A stretch of 64,000 nucleotides of DNA, taken from Alistipes sp. GTDB taxonomy: Bacteria > Bacteroidota > Bacteroidia > Bacteroidales > Rikenellaceae. This document shows positions 42,517 to 51,746 of the stretch, in pieces. The stretch spans positions 265,893 to 329,892 of the forward strand of contig JAFVIB010000004.1 of the NCBI GenBank assembly GCA_017474235.1, written 5' to 3'. The notes beneath the pieces are model-generated. The model was given only the letters and a program-made list of their open reading frames with translations. It did not search any database and was not told where the DNA came from. The stretch's first letter is position 1. Every line of letters begins with the position of its first letter. A program made the translations under genes and the position numbers.

Positions 42517-43155
42517 ATGAGGTATAGATTTATGATTGTTGCGCTGTTTGTAGCTCTCTTTGTGGGGGTGCAGAGCGCAGAGGCGCAGGTGCGCAAGTGG
42601 GAGGCTGAAATTGGTGTCGGTGGTATCACTCCGACAAGCAAGCTGAACTTTGACAAAAACACTTTGGGTTGGAATGTACAGGCTGAGGTTCGCCGTAATT
42701 TCAGAACGCTGCCGATAGATCTCGGTCTGCGTGTAGATGGTAATGTTTTCAGCCGCAAATACGAGAAACTCGAAGACCTTACAAAGACACAGTTCTCGTC
42801 TATCAATGCCCTTGCCGTTGCAGACCTTAACCTGTTCAGAAAGAGCAAGGTACAGTTGTTTGTGGGCTGTGGTTTGGGTTATGGTTGGTTGTCAGTAGAG
42901 CCTATAATTCTCAAAGATGTGAAGGAGGATTTTGAGAGCATTGCGGGAGCTATTGATACCTACAAGGAGGCTAAGGAGACCTCTGTGTTTACCTTTATGC
43001 CGCGTGTAGGTGTTGAGCTGTTCCACCATGTCAGAGCAACTCTCTACTACAAGGTTCACGCAAATAGCAAGGAGGAGATGAAGGAACTGGTCAAGGGTCA
43101 GGGTCACTTCGGATTGAGCCTCGGTTTTGTTATCGGCGGAGGTTTGAAGAAGTAG
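42517..43155 (+). CDS. Outer-membrane beta-barrel protein
   Basis: 212 residues. Signal peptide MRYRFMIVALFVALFVGVQSAEAQ. The mature part alternates amphipathic strands (WEAEIGVGGITPTSKL, LGLRVDGNVFSRKYE, VQLFVGCGLGYGWL, FTFMPRVGVELFHHVRATLYYK) and ends GHFGLSLGFVIGGGLKK. Matches the general Bacteroidota outer membrane beta-barrel type; function unknown. The start was placed at the signal peptide ATG after the promoter at 42458-42487, not at 42346 inside the tRNA gene. Confidence 0.8.
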   Translation: MRYRFMIVALFVALFVGVQSAEAQVRKWEAEIGVGGITPTSKLNFDKNTLGWNVQAEVRRNFRTLPIDLGLRVDGNVFSRKYEKLEDLTKTQFSSINALAVADLNLFRKSKVQLFVGCGLGYGWLSVEPIILKDVKEDFESIAGAIDTYKEAKETSVFTFMPRVGVELFHHVRATLYYKVHANSKEEMKELVKGQGHFGLSLGFVIGGGLKK

Positions 43156-43170
43156 TTATTTTCTTAAAGA

Positions 43171-43213
43171 AAATAGAGGCTGTTGAAATTTTTTCAATAG
43201 CCTCTATTTTTTT
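43171..43213 (+). terminator. Terminator after barrel-protein gene
   Basis: AAATAGAGGCT-g-TTGAA pairs with TTCAA-t-AGCCTCTATTT, followed by a T run. Confidence 0.85.
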
Positions 43214-43248
43214 ATCTCTTTTTTTGTGGATGACAACTGAAAAATATG

Positions 43249-43256
43249 TATCTTTG
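43249..43256 (+). promoter_or_regulatory. -7 box of division operon
   Basis: TATCTTTG, 29 bases before the murG ATG at 43286. The only clear promoter found before the run of eight genes that follows. Confidence 0.65.
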
Positions 43257-43285
43257 TGGGTATATTCCTAAAAAGGACTTTTAAG

Positions 43286-44389
43286 ATGAAAAGAATTATA
43301 CTTTCAGGTGGAGGAACGGGTGGTCATATCTATCCGGCAATCGCTGTGGCTGAGGCACTTAAGCGCATATTAGGAGAGGATGGTGTAGAGATTCTCTTTG
43401 TCGGTGCCGAGGGCAAGATGGAGATGACGGCAGTGCCAAAGGCGGGCTATCGAATAATCGGTGTGCCTATAGCCGGTCTGCAACGCTCGTTCACGCTGAA
43501 GAATCTGCTGCTGCCTTTCCGCATAATGAAGAGCATAAGGCAGGCGAAGAGTATTTTGAAGGGTTTTCAGCCCGATGTTGTTGTGGGCTTTGGAGGTTAT
43601 GCCTCAGCTCCGGTGTTGTGGGCTGCGCAGCGTATGGGTATCCCGACGGTTATTCAGGAGCAGAACTCTTATGCCGGCTTGGTAAATAAGATTGTCGGCA
43701 AGAGGGCAAAGAGTATCTGTGTGGCGTATGACGGTATGGAGCGATTTTTTCCTGCTGAGCGTATTGTAAAGACGGGTAATCCGCTACGCTCGGCATTCTC
43801 TGTCGAGGGTATCGATAAGGCTGAGGCACTCGAATATTTTGGTTTCGACGCCTCTCTGCCGACCATTATGGTTGTGGGTGGCTCTTTGGGTACTCGCACG
43901 CTGAACAATATGATGCGCTCGTGGATTATGACCCTCAGTGGCAAGGCTCCGGTGCAGGTTATCTGGCAGACAGGTCGCTACTATGAGGCTGAGATGAAGC
44001 TGTTTTTGGAGCAGTATCCGACAGCGAATATTTGGCAGGGTGCATTTATTGACAGAATGGATTACGCCTATGCTGTATCGGATGTGGTAATCTCGCGAAG
44101 TGGTGCTTGCACAGTGTCGGAGTTATGCTTGGCGGCAAAGCCGACTCTCTTTGTGCCGTCGCCAAATGTTGCGGAGGATCATCAGACAAAGAATGCACAA
44201 GCACTTGTCGATAAGAAGGCTGCGCGAATGGTTGCCGACGCTGATGCTGTAGATTGCGCAATATCTACGGCACTGCGAATGGTGTCAGATGAGGGCGAGA
44301 TGACTATGCTCTCGAAGAATATTGCGAAGTTGGCTATCGCAGACTCGGCAGATCAGGTGGCTGCCGAGGCACTAAAGTATTGCAAATAA
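43286..44389 (+). CDS. murG: UDP-GlcNAc:lipid I GlcNAc transferase MurG
   Basis: 367 residues. Makes lipid II on the inner face of the membrane. N-terminal GGGTGGH at residues 8-14, GFGGYASAPVLWAA, IQEQNSYAGLVNK, and the C-domain VVGGSLGTRTLN and SRSGACTVSEL are the MurG hallmarks. Start at the Met of MKRIILSGG; a 10-residue longer frame begins inside the promoter. First gene here of a dcw-type division cluster; the upstream part (mraZ to ftsW) is not adjacent. One base before murC. Confidence 0.96.
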   Translation: MKRIILSGGGTGGHIYPAIAVAEALKRILGEDGVEILFVGAEGKMEMTAVPKAGYRIIGVPIAGLQRSFTLKNLLLPFRIMKSIRQAKSILKGFQPDVVVGFGGYASAPVLWAAQRMGIPTVIQEQNSYAGLVNKIVGKRAKSICVAYDGMERFFPAERIVKTGNPLRSAFSVEGIDKAEALEYFGFDASLPTIMVVGGSLGTRTLNNMMRSWIMTLSGKAPVQVIWQTGRYYEAEMKLFLEQYPTANIWQGAFIDRMDYAYAVSDVVISRSGACTVSELCLAAKPTLFVPSPNVAEDHQTKNAQALVDKKAARMVADADAVDCAISTALRMVSDEGEMTMLSKNIAKLAIADSADQVAAEALKYCK

Positions 44390-44390
44390 G

Positions 44391-45770
44391 ATGTCAGAGA
44401 GGAGATTATACTTTTTGGGAATTGGCGGAATCGGTATGAGTGCGTTGGCTCGCTACTTTATGCACGAGGGTTGTGCTGTGGCGGGTTATGACCGCACTGC
44501 AACGCCTCTGACTGCTCGATTGGAGGCAGAGGGGGCGCAAATTCACTATGAGGATAGCGTGGCGGCTATTCCTCAGCAGTTCCTTGAGAGGGATACGATT
44601 GTTGTCTATACTCCGGCAGTTCCGGCAGACCATAGCGAGATGTGCTACTTCCGCGAGAATGGTTTCCGTATGCTCAAGCGTTCACAGATGCTCGGCGAGC
44701 TGTCTGTGGGTAAGTATGTGATGGCTGTTGCCGGTACGCACGGCAAGACCACAACATCGACACTTGTCAGTTGGCTCAATACTGCCGCTGCAAATGTGGG
44801 TAGTGCCTTTTTGGGTGGAGTGTCGAAGAATTTTGACAGTAACCTTGTTCTTGGTGAGGGTCGCCGTCTTGCAGTCGAGGCGGATGAGTTTGACCGCTCA
44901 TTTTTGCAGCTAAATCCCGATTTGGCTGTTGTTACATCTGCCGATGCTGACCACCTCGATATATACGGCACTCACGAAGCTGTCAAGGAGGCGTTCTCGC
45001 AATTTATAGACCGTATCAAGGCGGGTGGAGCTTTGGTTATGAAGCAGGGTGTAGATGTTGAGGTTCGAAATAGCGATATTACAACATACCGATACTCGTT
45101 TAATGAGCCTACGGACTTCTATGCCAAGAATTTGAAGTTGCTTCCTACGGGGCACTATACATTCGACATTGTCACTCCGTTTGGTGTGATTGAGGAGTGT
45201 ACTCTCGGAATCCCGGGTTGGGTAAATGTCGAGAATGCTGTTGCTGCGGTGGCTCTGTTTGTACTTGCAGAGCGTAGTGAGGGTAAGGAGGTCGATAGTG
45301 ATGCTCTGCGTGCTGCTTTAGCATCTTTTACGGGTGTTAAGCGTCGCTTTGAGTTCTATGTCAATACGCCAAAGGCTGTCTATATGGATGACTACGCGCA
45401 CCACCCGAGGGAGTTGAGTGCAGCGATAACATCTGTGGCAAAGATGTTCCCCGGCAGACGCCTTACAGCGGTGTTCCAGCCGCACCTGTACACCCGTACG
45501 AGGGATTTGTATCGTGAGTTTGCCGAGGCTCTGAGCCTTGCAGACGAGGTTGTGCTGCTACCGATATATCCTGCAAGAGAGCTGCCGATAGAGGGTATTG
45601 AGTCGGAGATAATTGCCGAGTTGGTAACAGCTCCTTGCACTATTGTCGAGAGAGAGGCATTGGCGGAGACGCTGGCAAGAATGGATACGGATGTTGTCGT
45701 TACATTTGGTGCAGGAAACATAGATGCATACTGTCAGGCGGTGGCAGATGTGATTGCAAAGAAGGGTTAG
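44391..45770 (+). CDS. murC: UDP-N-acetylmuramate-L-alanine ligase MurC
   Basis: 459 residues. Adds L-Ala to UDP-MurNAc. N-terminal IGGIGMSALAR (about 11-21), the ATP-binding GTHGKTTT at 115-122, EADEFDRSF, and YAHHP in the last domain are diagnostic. Three bases before ftsQ. Confidence 0.96.
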   Translation: MSERRLYFLGIGGIGMSALARYFMHEGCAVAGYDRTATPLTARLEAEGAQIHYEDSVAAIPQQFLERDTIVVYTPAVPADHSEMCYFRENGFRMLKRSQMLGELSVGKYVMAVAGTHGKTTTSTLVSWLNTAAANVGSAFLGGVSKNFDSNLVLGEGRRLAVEADEFDRSFLQLNPDLAVVTSADADHLDIYGTHEAVKEAFSQFIDRIKAGGALVMKQGVDVEVRNSDITTYRYSFNEPTDFYAKNLKLLPTGHYTFDIVTPFGVIEECTLGIPGWVNVENAVAAVALFVLAERSEGKEVDSDALRAALASFTGVKRRFEFYVNTPKAVYMDDYAHHPRELSAAITSVAKMFPGRRLTAVFQPHLYTRTRDLYREFAEALSLADEVVLLPIYPARELPIEGIESEIIAELVTAPCTIVEREALAETLARMDTDVVVTFGAGNIDAYCQAVADVIAKKG

Positions 45771-45773
45771 GCT

Positions 45774-46832
45774 ATGTGGCGTAGGTTAGGGTTTGTACTG
45801 AAGGTTGTAACTATATGGGGAGCTATCACTGCCTATGTGGTTTATAGTGCCGTACTTGCCCACCGCCATCGTCAGGAGCAGAGCGTAGAGCGAGTGGCGA
45901 TAGATGTGGTCGATTCGACCTCTTCGGGACAACTGATAACCTCGCAGCGAGTAAAGGAGATGCTGTTGGATAAGGGTATTGCCACAATCAATACCAATGT
46001 CGATAGGGTCGATACTCACGCCATTAAGGAGTTGATTTGCAATGAGTGTTTTGTGGATGATGTGGATATATACGCCTCATATAGTGGCACGCTGCATATC
46101 CGTATCAGCCAGCGAACACCGATTTTGCGACTGCTCGTAGATGGATACAACTGCTACATAACCGAGAATGGCTATCTCTTTCAGTCTCCTGCGCACGCGG
46201 CACTGTATGTACCCGTTGTGACGGGCGACTACAAGCCACTCTTCCCTCGCAATTTTGAGGGGGAGATGAGAGAGGTTATAGATAGCATCCGAAGGGAGTG
46301 TGCAGAGGAGATTGCCGCCATAGGTAAAAGGAGCAATGAGATTATTGCTAAGCGAAATGATTGGCAGAGCTACCGTAAGGCGGTGAGGGATAGCGTTGCT
46401 TCTCGCAAAGAGCGTCAGAGGTATTATGACAACATTGACGGTCATATTCGCGACTACAACAGGGCTCTTGAGGCTACAGTAGTTGAGAGGGATGCCGTTC
46501 TGAAGAGATTGGAGCAGAAGGAGAGGGAACATAATGACTTCTTGAACCTTATCGACCTTGTCGCGAAGTTGCAGTCTGATAAGTTTTGGCGTGCCGAGAT
46601 TGTGCAGATTGTGGCAACAAGAGGTCGAAACAGAGAGTTGTCGCTGACATTTATCCCTCGCAGTGGTAACCATCGTATCCACTTTGGTTGGATAGAGAAT
46701 GTCGATGACAAGCTCTACCGATTGCGACAGTTTTACGATAAGGTGGCTGTAACAAGTGGTTGGGATAGCTATAAGAGTGTAGATTTGAACTATGCAGACA
46801 GGGTAGTCTGTACATATAACAAGGAAAAATAG
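45774..46832 (+). CDS. ftsQ: Cell division protein FtsQ with coiled-coil insertion
   Basis: 352 residues. A short cytoplasmic N-terminus, one membrane helix (about 8-27), a POTRA-like domain (about 38-110) and the beta-domain begin as usual (LHIRISQRTPILRL, YITENGYLF, VPVVTG). At about residue 160 a charged helical segment of some 90 residues (about 162-252, rich in Arg, Glu, Lys) interrupts the beta-domain, which resumes with LIDLVAKLQSDKFWRAEIVQI. FtsQ in Bacteroidota is normally about 240-290 residues, so this is a real extension. The call rests on position between murC and ftsA and on the domain layout. Confidence 0.88.
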   Translation: MWRRLGFVLKVVTIWGAITAYVVYSAVLAHRHRQEQSVERVAIDVVDSTSSGQLITSQRVKEMLLDKGIATINTNVDRVDTHAIKELICNECFVDDVDIYASYSGTLHIRISQRTPILRLLVDGYNCYITENGYLFQSPAHAALYVPVVTGDYKPLFPRNFEGEMREVIDSIRRECAEEIAAIGKRSNEIIAKRNDWQSYRKAVRDSVASRKERQRYYDNIDGHIRDYNRALEATVVERDAVLKRLEQKEREHNDFLNLIDLVAKLQSDKFWRAEIVQIVATRGRNRELSLTFIPRSGNHRIHFGWIENVDDKLYRLRQFYDKVAVTSGWDSYKSVDLNYADRVVCTYNKEK

Positions 46833-46841
46833 TTATTTGAT

Positions 46842-48248
46842 ATGAAACAATATTTTGTCGGAGTAGATGTTGGTAGTGCCAATGTAGTGATGGTGGTCGG
46901 CTCACGCAGTGAGGGCTCAGATCTGCTCAATATTGAGGGTGTATCTATACAGGAGAGTAAGAAGAGCGTCAAGGAGGGACGCCTCTGTACAACCCTGACA
47001 AGTGCAGTCCTTAATTTGAGCTATGCCATAAAGGCAGCCAAACAGGAGCTTGAAGAGGCTTTGGGCATTAAGATTGAGCAGGCTTATTTCGGTATGGGCA
47101 ATAATGATACTCGCTGTGTCAAGGTTGAGGATTTGATTCCTGTAAAGAATAGAAAGACGGGCGAGATTTCAAAGGATGATGTAATCATTCTGCGCCAACT
47201 TATTCGCCAAGTAAAGACCGAGAGCTGCTCTGAGAAGGTATTGGATATCTATCCACTCTGCTACTATGTCAATGGAGTAAAGCGTCTTACAGATCCGGTA
47301 GGCTCGCAGGGTAGTTGGTTGAAGGGCGAGTATCTGCTCACAGTGGGTCTGAATGACCAACTCAACACCTTCAAGCAGTTGCACCACAGAGTGGGTATGG
47401 AGATTCAGAAGGTGTTTATCAATCCGATGATTACCTATCCGCTGCTTGTAAGTCCTAAAGAGGCAGAGGAGGGTGTTGTTATTGTCGATATAGGCAGTGA
47501 AGTTACCGATATTACCATCGTTAGAGAGGGTAAGGTGCAGTACTTTAAGTCTATCGCTGTGGGTGCAGAGCTGATAAATGGCGACCTTAAGTCTATACTG
47601 CCGATGGGCTGCAATATCAACAAGATAAAGCACCTCTACGGTAAGGCTATGGGTAATGATATTCCGGAGAATCAGGTTATCCAGATAGGTAACAAGGAGG
47701 TTGTTCACCGAAATATTGCAACAGTTATCGAGGCTCGACTGATAGATATTGCCGAGCTTGTGATGAAGGTTGTCGAGGAGTCGGGACTTGAGTCGCAGAT
47801 TGTTCACGGCTTTGTTATCACGGGCGGAACAGCGGCTTTGGATTTGATTGCCGAGCTGTTTGAACGAGAGACAAATCACCACTGCCGTCGTGCCGAGACC
47901 CTCTATGGCATAGGCAAGAAGCCGCAAGATTGCGAGATTACCCCGGGTCAGCACGCAGCCGTTGCAATTATGATGCAGGCGGCACAGTACTCGTCATCTC
48001 TTGTTGTTGAGGTCGAGAATCCGGTTGTAGAGCCGGAGACTATCGATGTTTCGGCAGAGGAGTCAGAGCCGGTAGCTGAGGTTGATACAACCCCGAGTGA
48101 GGATGTCGTTGAATCACAAGATGAGGCAAAGCCGGTAAGACAGTCACAAAACTCAGACAAAGAGAAGAGTGATGACGAGGGCACATTTAAGAAGTTCAAG
48201 CGTATGTGGAACATATCGCGTTGGATGGGTGGTGACGATAAGAATTAA
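46842..48248 (+). CDS. ftsA: Cell division protein FtsA
   Basis: 468 residues. Actin-like protein that tethers FtsZ to the membrane. The core starts FVGVDVGSANVVMVVG, has the phosphate motif VVIVDIGSEVTDITI and the adenosine motif GFVITGGTAALDL. After the core (about 385) comes an acidic, low-complexity linker (about 390-445) and a basic amphipathic C-terminus (FKKFKRMWNISRWM), the membrane-targeting helix. Confidence 0.96.
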   Translation: MKQYFVGVDVGSANVVMVVGSRSEGSDLLNIEGVSIQESKKSVKEGRLCTTLTSAVLNLSYAIKAAKQELEEALGIKIEQAYFGMGNNDTRCVKVEDLIPVKNRKTGEISKDDVIILRQLIRQVKTESCSEKVLDIYPLCYYVNGVKRLTDPVGSQGSWLKGEYLLTVGLNDQLNTFKQLHHRVGMEIQKVFINPMITYPLLVSPKEAEEGVVIVDIGSEVTDITIVREGKVQYFKSIAVGAELINGDLKSILPMGCNINKIKHLYGKAMGNDIPENQVIQIGNKEVVHRNIATVIEARLIDIAELVMKVVEESGLESQIVHGFVITGGTAALDLIAELFERETNHHCRRAETLYGIGKKPQDCEITPGQHAAVAIMMQAAQYSSSLVVEVENPVVEPETIDVSAEESEPVAEVDTTPSEDVVESQDEAKPVRQSQNSDKEKSDDEGTFKKFKRMWNISRWMGGDDKN

Positions 48249-48279
48249 GTAGAAGTTAAGTACTAAAAAATATATCCCT

Positions 48280-49899
48280 ATGGGACTTTACGACGAATTT
48301 AAAAGTAATAAAGCAACAGCTCACGGCGTGCCGGCAAAGATTATGGTTATCGGTGTAGGTGGCGCGGGTGGAAATACGGTAGATCATATCTTCAAGCTCA
48401 GCATTAAGGGCGTAAATCTGATGATATGCAATACCGATAGCAAGGCTTTAGACAAGAGCCCGCTTGAGCCGTCACAGAAGATATGTATGGGCGATGGTAA
48501 GGGAGCAGGTAATGATGCTGCGACAGGTCAGAATAAGGCAAAGGAGTCTCTGCCTGAGATTCGCCAATATGTCGAGAGCCGCAACCCCGACCTTATCTTC
48601 CTCACTGCGGGTATGGGTGGTGGAACAGGTACGGGAGCTACGCCTGTGATTGCTCAGATGCTCCACTCGCTCAATATTCCTGTTATAGCCATACTTACCA
48701 CACCTCCGATTAATGAGGGTGTACATCGCTTCGAGCAGGCTATGGCGGGTATCCGCTCTATGCGCGAGCTGGTCGATACATTTATCATCATCAAGAATGA
48801 GACTATCATCGAGCTGAGTGAGGAGCGTTCTGTACACGATGCCTTCAATATGGCAAACGATATTGTTGCATACGCCTCAAAGGGTATTGCCGAGATTGCG
48901 CTGACACAGTCTGACCTTGTCAGTGTCGATATCTCCGATGTCTGCAAGGTTGTGCGCCATAGCCGTTATGCTGTTATGGGTATGGCTTCCGAGTCGGGCG
49001 ATAACAGAGTTATCAAGGCTATCGACCAAGCGGTACTCTCTCCACTCTTTGGTAATGTGCCTATTCAGGGTTCAAAGGAGGTGCTTGTCAATTTTGCCAC
49101 CTCTTCGCCAAGCGAGCTGAAGATGAAGGAGGTAAATCGCGCACTCGACCATATTCAGGAGATTGCTGCCGGTCGTGATGAGCACGGCGACCGTATCCCT
49201 GTGAATATTATCTGGGGTACAAGTATCAAGCCGGAGTTGGAGGATAAGATTGAGATTATCATTGTCGTTACCGGCTTCCACGCCAATAATTACTACAATG
49301 AACTGTTCGGTGGTCGCCTTGAGACAGAGCCACAACCCGTAGCAGAGCCGCAGCCTGTTGTTGTTCCAACACCAACACCTGCTCCTACACCTGCACCTGC
49401 ACCTGCTCCTGCTCCTGCTCCACAGCCGGTTGTTGCGCCAAAACCGCAACCTGCGCCGCAACCTGCACCACAGCCTGTAGTTCAGCCTAAGCCGGTGCAG
49501 CCAAAACCCGTACAGCAACCTGTACAGCAACCTGTACAGCCGACACCTGCTCCACAGCCGCGACCAATTCCACAGCCGACACCGATGCCTAAGCCGACAC
49601 CGATGCCTAAGCCGCAGCCTGTGCCTGAGCCACAGCCTGTGCAGCCGCAGGAGGAGGTATTTGGCAATGAGCCGTGGAGAGCCCCTATTCCTCAGCGAAA
49701 GGAGATTGCTACAATTCCGCCGCAGCTGCTCTCGACAGCTTACAAACTCGATGGTAAGACCCCTGCATATCAGACTCGCAGAGGTATGACGCTGATAAAT
49801 GAGGTTAAGGGTAAGAAGATTGTAATAAAGATGGATGGCTCGAAGAGTGCAACCGAAGAGGTTGTTGATGATTCAGTACAGCAGAGCCTTGATTTTTAA
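48280..49899 (+). CDS. ftsZ: Cell division GTPase FtsZ with long Pro/Gln linker
   Basis: 539 residues. Tubulin-like GTPase core (about 15-340) with the signature GMGGGTGTGA at 111-120 and the N-terminal GVGGAGGNTVDH. A linker at 351-457 consists almost only of Pro, Gln, Ala, Val, Thr and Lys in short PxP repeats; at DNA level these are imperfect tandem repeats. A C-terminal region of about 80 residues follows (WRAPIPQRKEIATIP to the end). The conserved FtsA-binding C-terminal peptide is not in its usual form. 31 bases after ftsA. Confidence 0.95.
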   Translation: MGLYDEFKSNKATAHGVPAKIMVIGVGGAGGNTVDHIFKLSIKGVNLMICNTDSKALDKSPLEPSQKICMGDGKGAGNDAATGQNKAKESLPEIRQYVESRNPDLIFLTAGMGGGTGTGATPVIAQMLHSLNIPVIAILTTPPINEGVHRFEQAMAGIRSMRELVDTFIIIKNETIIELSEERSVHDAFNMANDIVAYASKGIAEIALTQSDLVSVDISDVCKVVRHSRYAVMGMASESGDNRVIKAIDQAVLSPLFGNVPIQGSKEVLVNFATSSPSELKMKEVNRALDHIQEIAAGRDEHGDRIPVNIIWGTSIKPELEDKIEIIIVVTGFHANNYYNELFGGRLETEPQPVAEPQPVVVPTPTPAPTPAPAPAPAPAPQPVVAPKPQPAPQPAPQPVVQPKPVQPKPVQQPVQQPVQPTPAPQPRPIPQPTPMPKPTPMPKPQPVPEPQPVQPQEEVFGNEPWRAPIPQRKEIATIPPQLLSTAYKLDGKTPAYQTRRGMTLINEVKGKKIVIKMDGSKSATEEVVDDSVQQSLDF

Positions 49900-49910
49900 C
49901 ACGCTAAGAG

Positions 49911-51185
49911 ATGATTGAATATTTAGGGTTTAATCCTGATGTGCTCTTTTTGATTGCCGGAGATATTGTTCTGCTGCTTATGTCGGGAATGATGTCTTCG
50001 TCGGAGGTGGCATACTTCTCGCTCACTCCTGCCGAGATTAGGCGTATCAAGCGCGGAGGCTCGGTGGCTACAGATGCAGCGTCAAAGTTGCTTGATGACC
50101 CCGATATGTTGCTTGCTACGATACTTGTGGTAAACAATATGGTCAACATTGGTACGGTTGTCCTCTCAACGCAGATTCTCAACACTCTTTTTGTCTTCCA
50201 CCGCTTTGAATTTCTTGTCCATACGGTAGTTGTAACATTCGTATTGTTGCTCTGTGGCGAGGTGCTGCCAAAGGTGTTTGCGCAGGGCTCGACAATGCGT
50301 GTTGCGCTGTGGTTTGCTCAGCCGCTATCACTTCTTCGCTGGCTGGTATATCCACTGAGCCGCACACTTGTCAAGACAAGCAATATGGCAAGTGAACGAC
50401 TGATGCAGAGGAGTAACGAAATATCTATTGAGGACCTTGCCGATGCAGTCGATATGACCACTACATCATCTACCGAGGAGCAGAAGATTCTTTCGGGTAT
50501 TGTAAATTTTGCCGACCGAGAGGTTGAGGAGATTATGCGCCCGCGAATGGATATTGTCGGTGTCGAGCAGACTATGAACTTCGGTCAGGTGAGAGATATT
50601 ATCACTACATCGGGCTACTCGCGTCTGCCCGTGTATGCAGAGAGTATAGATAACATCAAGGGAACGCTATTTGTCAAAGACCTTATTGCCCATGCAAATC
50701 GTGAGGAGGATTTCGGTTGGCAGAGCCTTATCCGTGAGCCTTATATTGTCCCTATGCATAAGCAGGTTACAGATTTGTTGGAGGATTTCCGCCACGACAA
50801 GGTCCATATGGCAATTGTTGTCGATGAGTATGGTGCTACGCAGGGTCTGGTAACTCTTGAAGATATTCTTGAGGAGGTTGTCGGCGAGATTTCGGATGAG
50901 AGCGATATTGACGAGAGTTTCTATGAGCGTATAGACAAAAATACATATATCTTCGACGGTAAGACCCATATTGTAGATATGCTGAGAGTGTTGCAGCTCG
51001 ATGATGAGCTGTTTGAGGATGTTCAGGGTCGAGCAGAGACTATAGCGGGATTGATGCTCGAGATTAAACGCAACTTCCTCAAAAAGGGCGAGCAGCTGAC
51101 CTCTCATAGTATCCGATTTATGGTAACGGCTGTTGAGGGTCATCGCATAGATAAGATTAAGGTAACTATTCCAAACCATGATTAG
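49911..51185 (+). CDS. GldE-like CorC/HlyC family protein (DUF21-CBS-CorC)
   Basis: 424 residues. An N-terminal CNNM/DUF21 membrane domain (about 12-170, three or four helices) is followed by a CBS pair (about 205-330, RPRMDIVGVE, YSRLPVYAES, VVDEYGATQGLVTLED) and a C-terminal CorC_HlyC domain (about 340-420). Same architecture as GldE of gliding Bacteroidota and as magnesium or cobalt efflux CorC proteins. Neighbouring division genes do not define a role. Ends overlapping the PPTase gene by 8 bases. Confidence 0.88.
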   Translation: MIEYLGFNPDVLFLIAGDIVLLLMSGMMSSSEVAYFSLTPAEIRRIKRGGSVATDAASKLLDDPDMLLATILVVNNMVNIGTVVLSTQILNTLFVFHRFEFLVHTVVVTFVLLLCGEVLPKVFAQGSTMRVALWFAQPLSLLRWLVYPLSRTLVKTSNMASERLMQRSNEISIEDLADAVDMTTTSSTEEQKILSGIVNFADREVEEIMRPRMDIVGVEQTMNFGQVRDIITTSGYSRLPVYAESIDNIKGTLFVKDLIAHANREEDFGWQSLIREPYIVPMHKQVTDLLEDFRHDKVHMAIVVDEYGATQGLVTLEDILEEVVGEISDESDIDESFYERIDKNTYIFDGKTHIVDMLRVLQLDDELFEDVQGRAETIAGLMLEIKRNFLKKGEQLTSHSIRFMVTAVEGHRIDKIKVTIPNHD

Positions 51186-51741
51186 GGGTCTGCTCTTCTC
51201 TCCGCTGCTTACTGAGGAGCAGTGTCAAGGCAAGGTTGCAGATAGAGATTTGCGCTCGGTCGAGCAGTTTGTCTCTCAGTCTCGCCGTAGAGAGCGGCTC
51301 ACTTGGAGGGCTATGCTCTATGAGTTTTTGGGTGAGCAGGTCGAGATAGAGTATTTGGATGGAGCGCCTATAGTTGTAGATAGAGATATTCATATCGGAG
51401 TGTCACATACGACCGATATGGTTGCGGTGGTTGTTGCAGATAACCCTTGCGCAGTAGATATTGAGCGTAAGGATAGGGATGTGAGCAGAATAAGTAACCG
51501 TTTTTTTACGGCAGAGGAGCGACAGATGGCAGAGAACAGTCTGTGTCAGTTGGTTATGTGGTGCGCCAAGGAGTGCTACTACAAGTTATGCAGAGATCGC
51601 TCAATTGATATTTTAAGAGATATAGAGATTACTGCACTTGACCTTGCAGGGGGCAGTGTTACAGCGTGTGACAGCCGAGGTGGCAGTGCGGAGATGAAGA
51701 TAGAGCAGATGGCAGAGCATATTGCCGTCTATGTTGGTTAG
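51178..51741 (+). CDS. 4'-phosphopantetheinyl transferase (Sfp-like)
   Basis: 187 residues. Transfers phosphopantetheine from CoA to acyl or peptidyl carrier proteins. Catalytic motifs: Asp94 and Glu96 in CAVDIERK, and W128-x-x-K131-E132 with Lys136 in WCAKECYYK. Smaller than Sfp (about 224), closer to the compact pseudo-dimer type. No PKS/NRPS genes are in the window, so it may serve acyl carrier protein or a distant pathway. Start overlaps the upstream stop. Confidence 0.88.
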   Translation: MIRGLLFSPLLTEEQCQGKVADRDLRSVEQFVSQSRRRERLTWRAMLYEFLGEQVEIEYLDGAPIVVDRDIHIGVSHTTDMVAVVVADNPCAVDIERKDRDVSRISNRFFTAEERQMAENSLCQLVMWCAKECYYKLCRDRSIDILRDIEITALDLAGGSVTACDSRGGSAEMKIEQMAEHIAVYVG

Positions 51742-51746
51742 AGATT

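Noticed and set aside
49072-49667. Minus-strand frames rich in Arg/Leu and Gly/Cys opposite ftsZ
   Set aside because: They mirror the Pro/Gln repeat linker of ftsZ on the other strand; no promoter or conserved motif.
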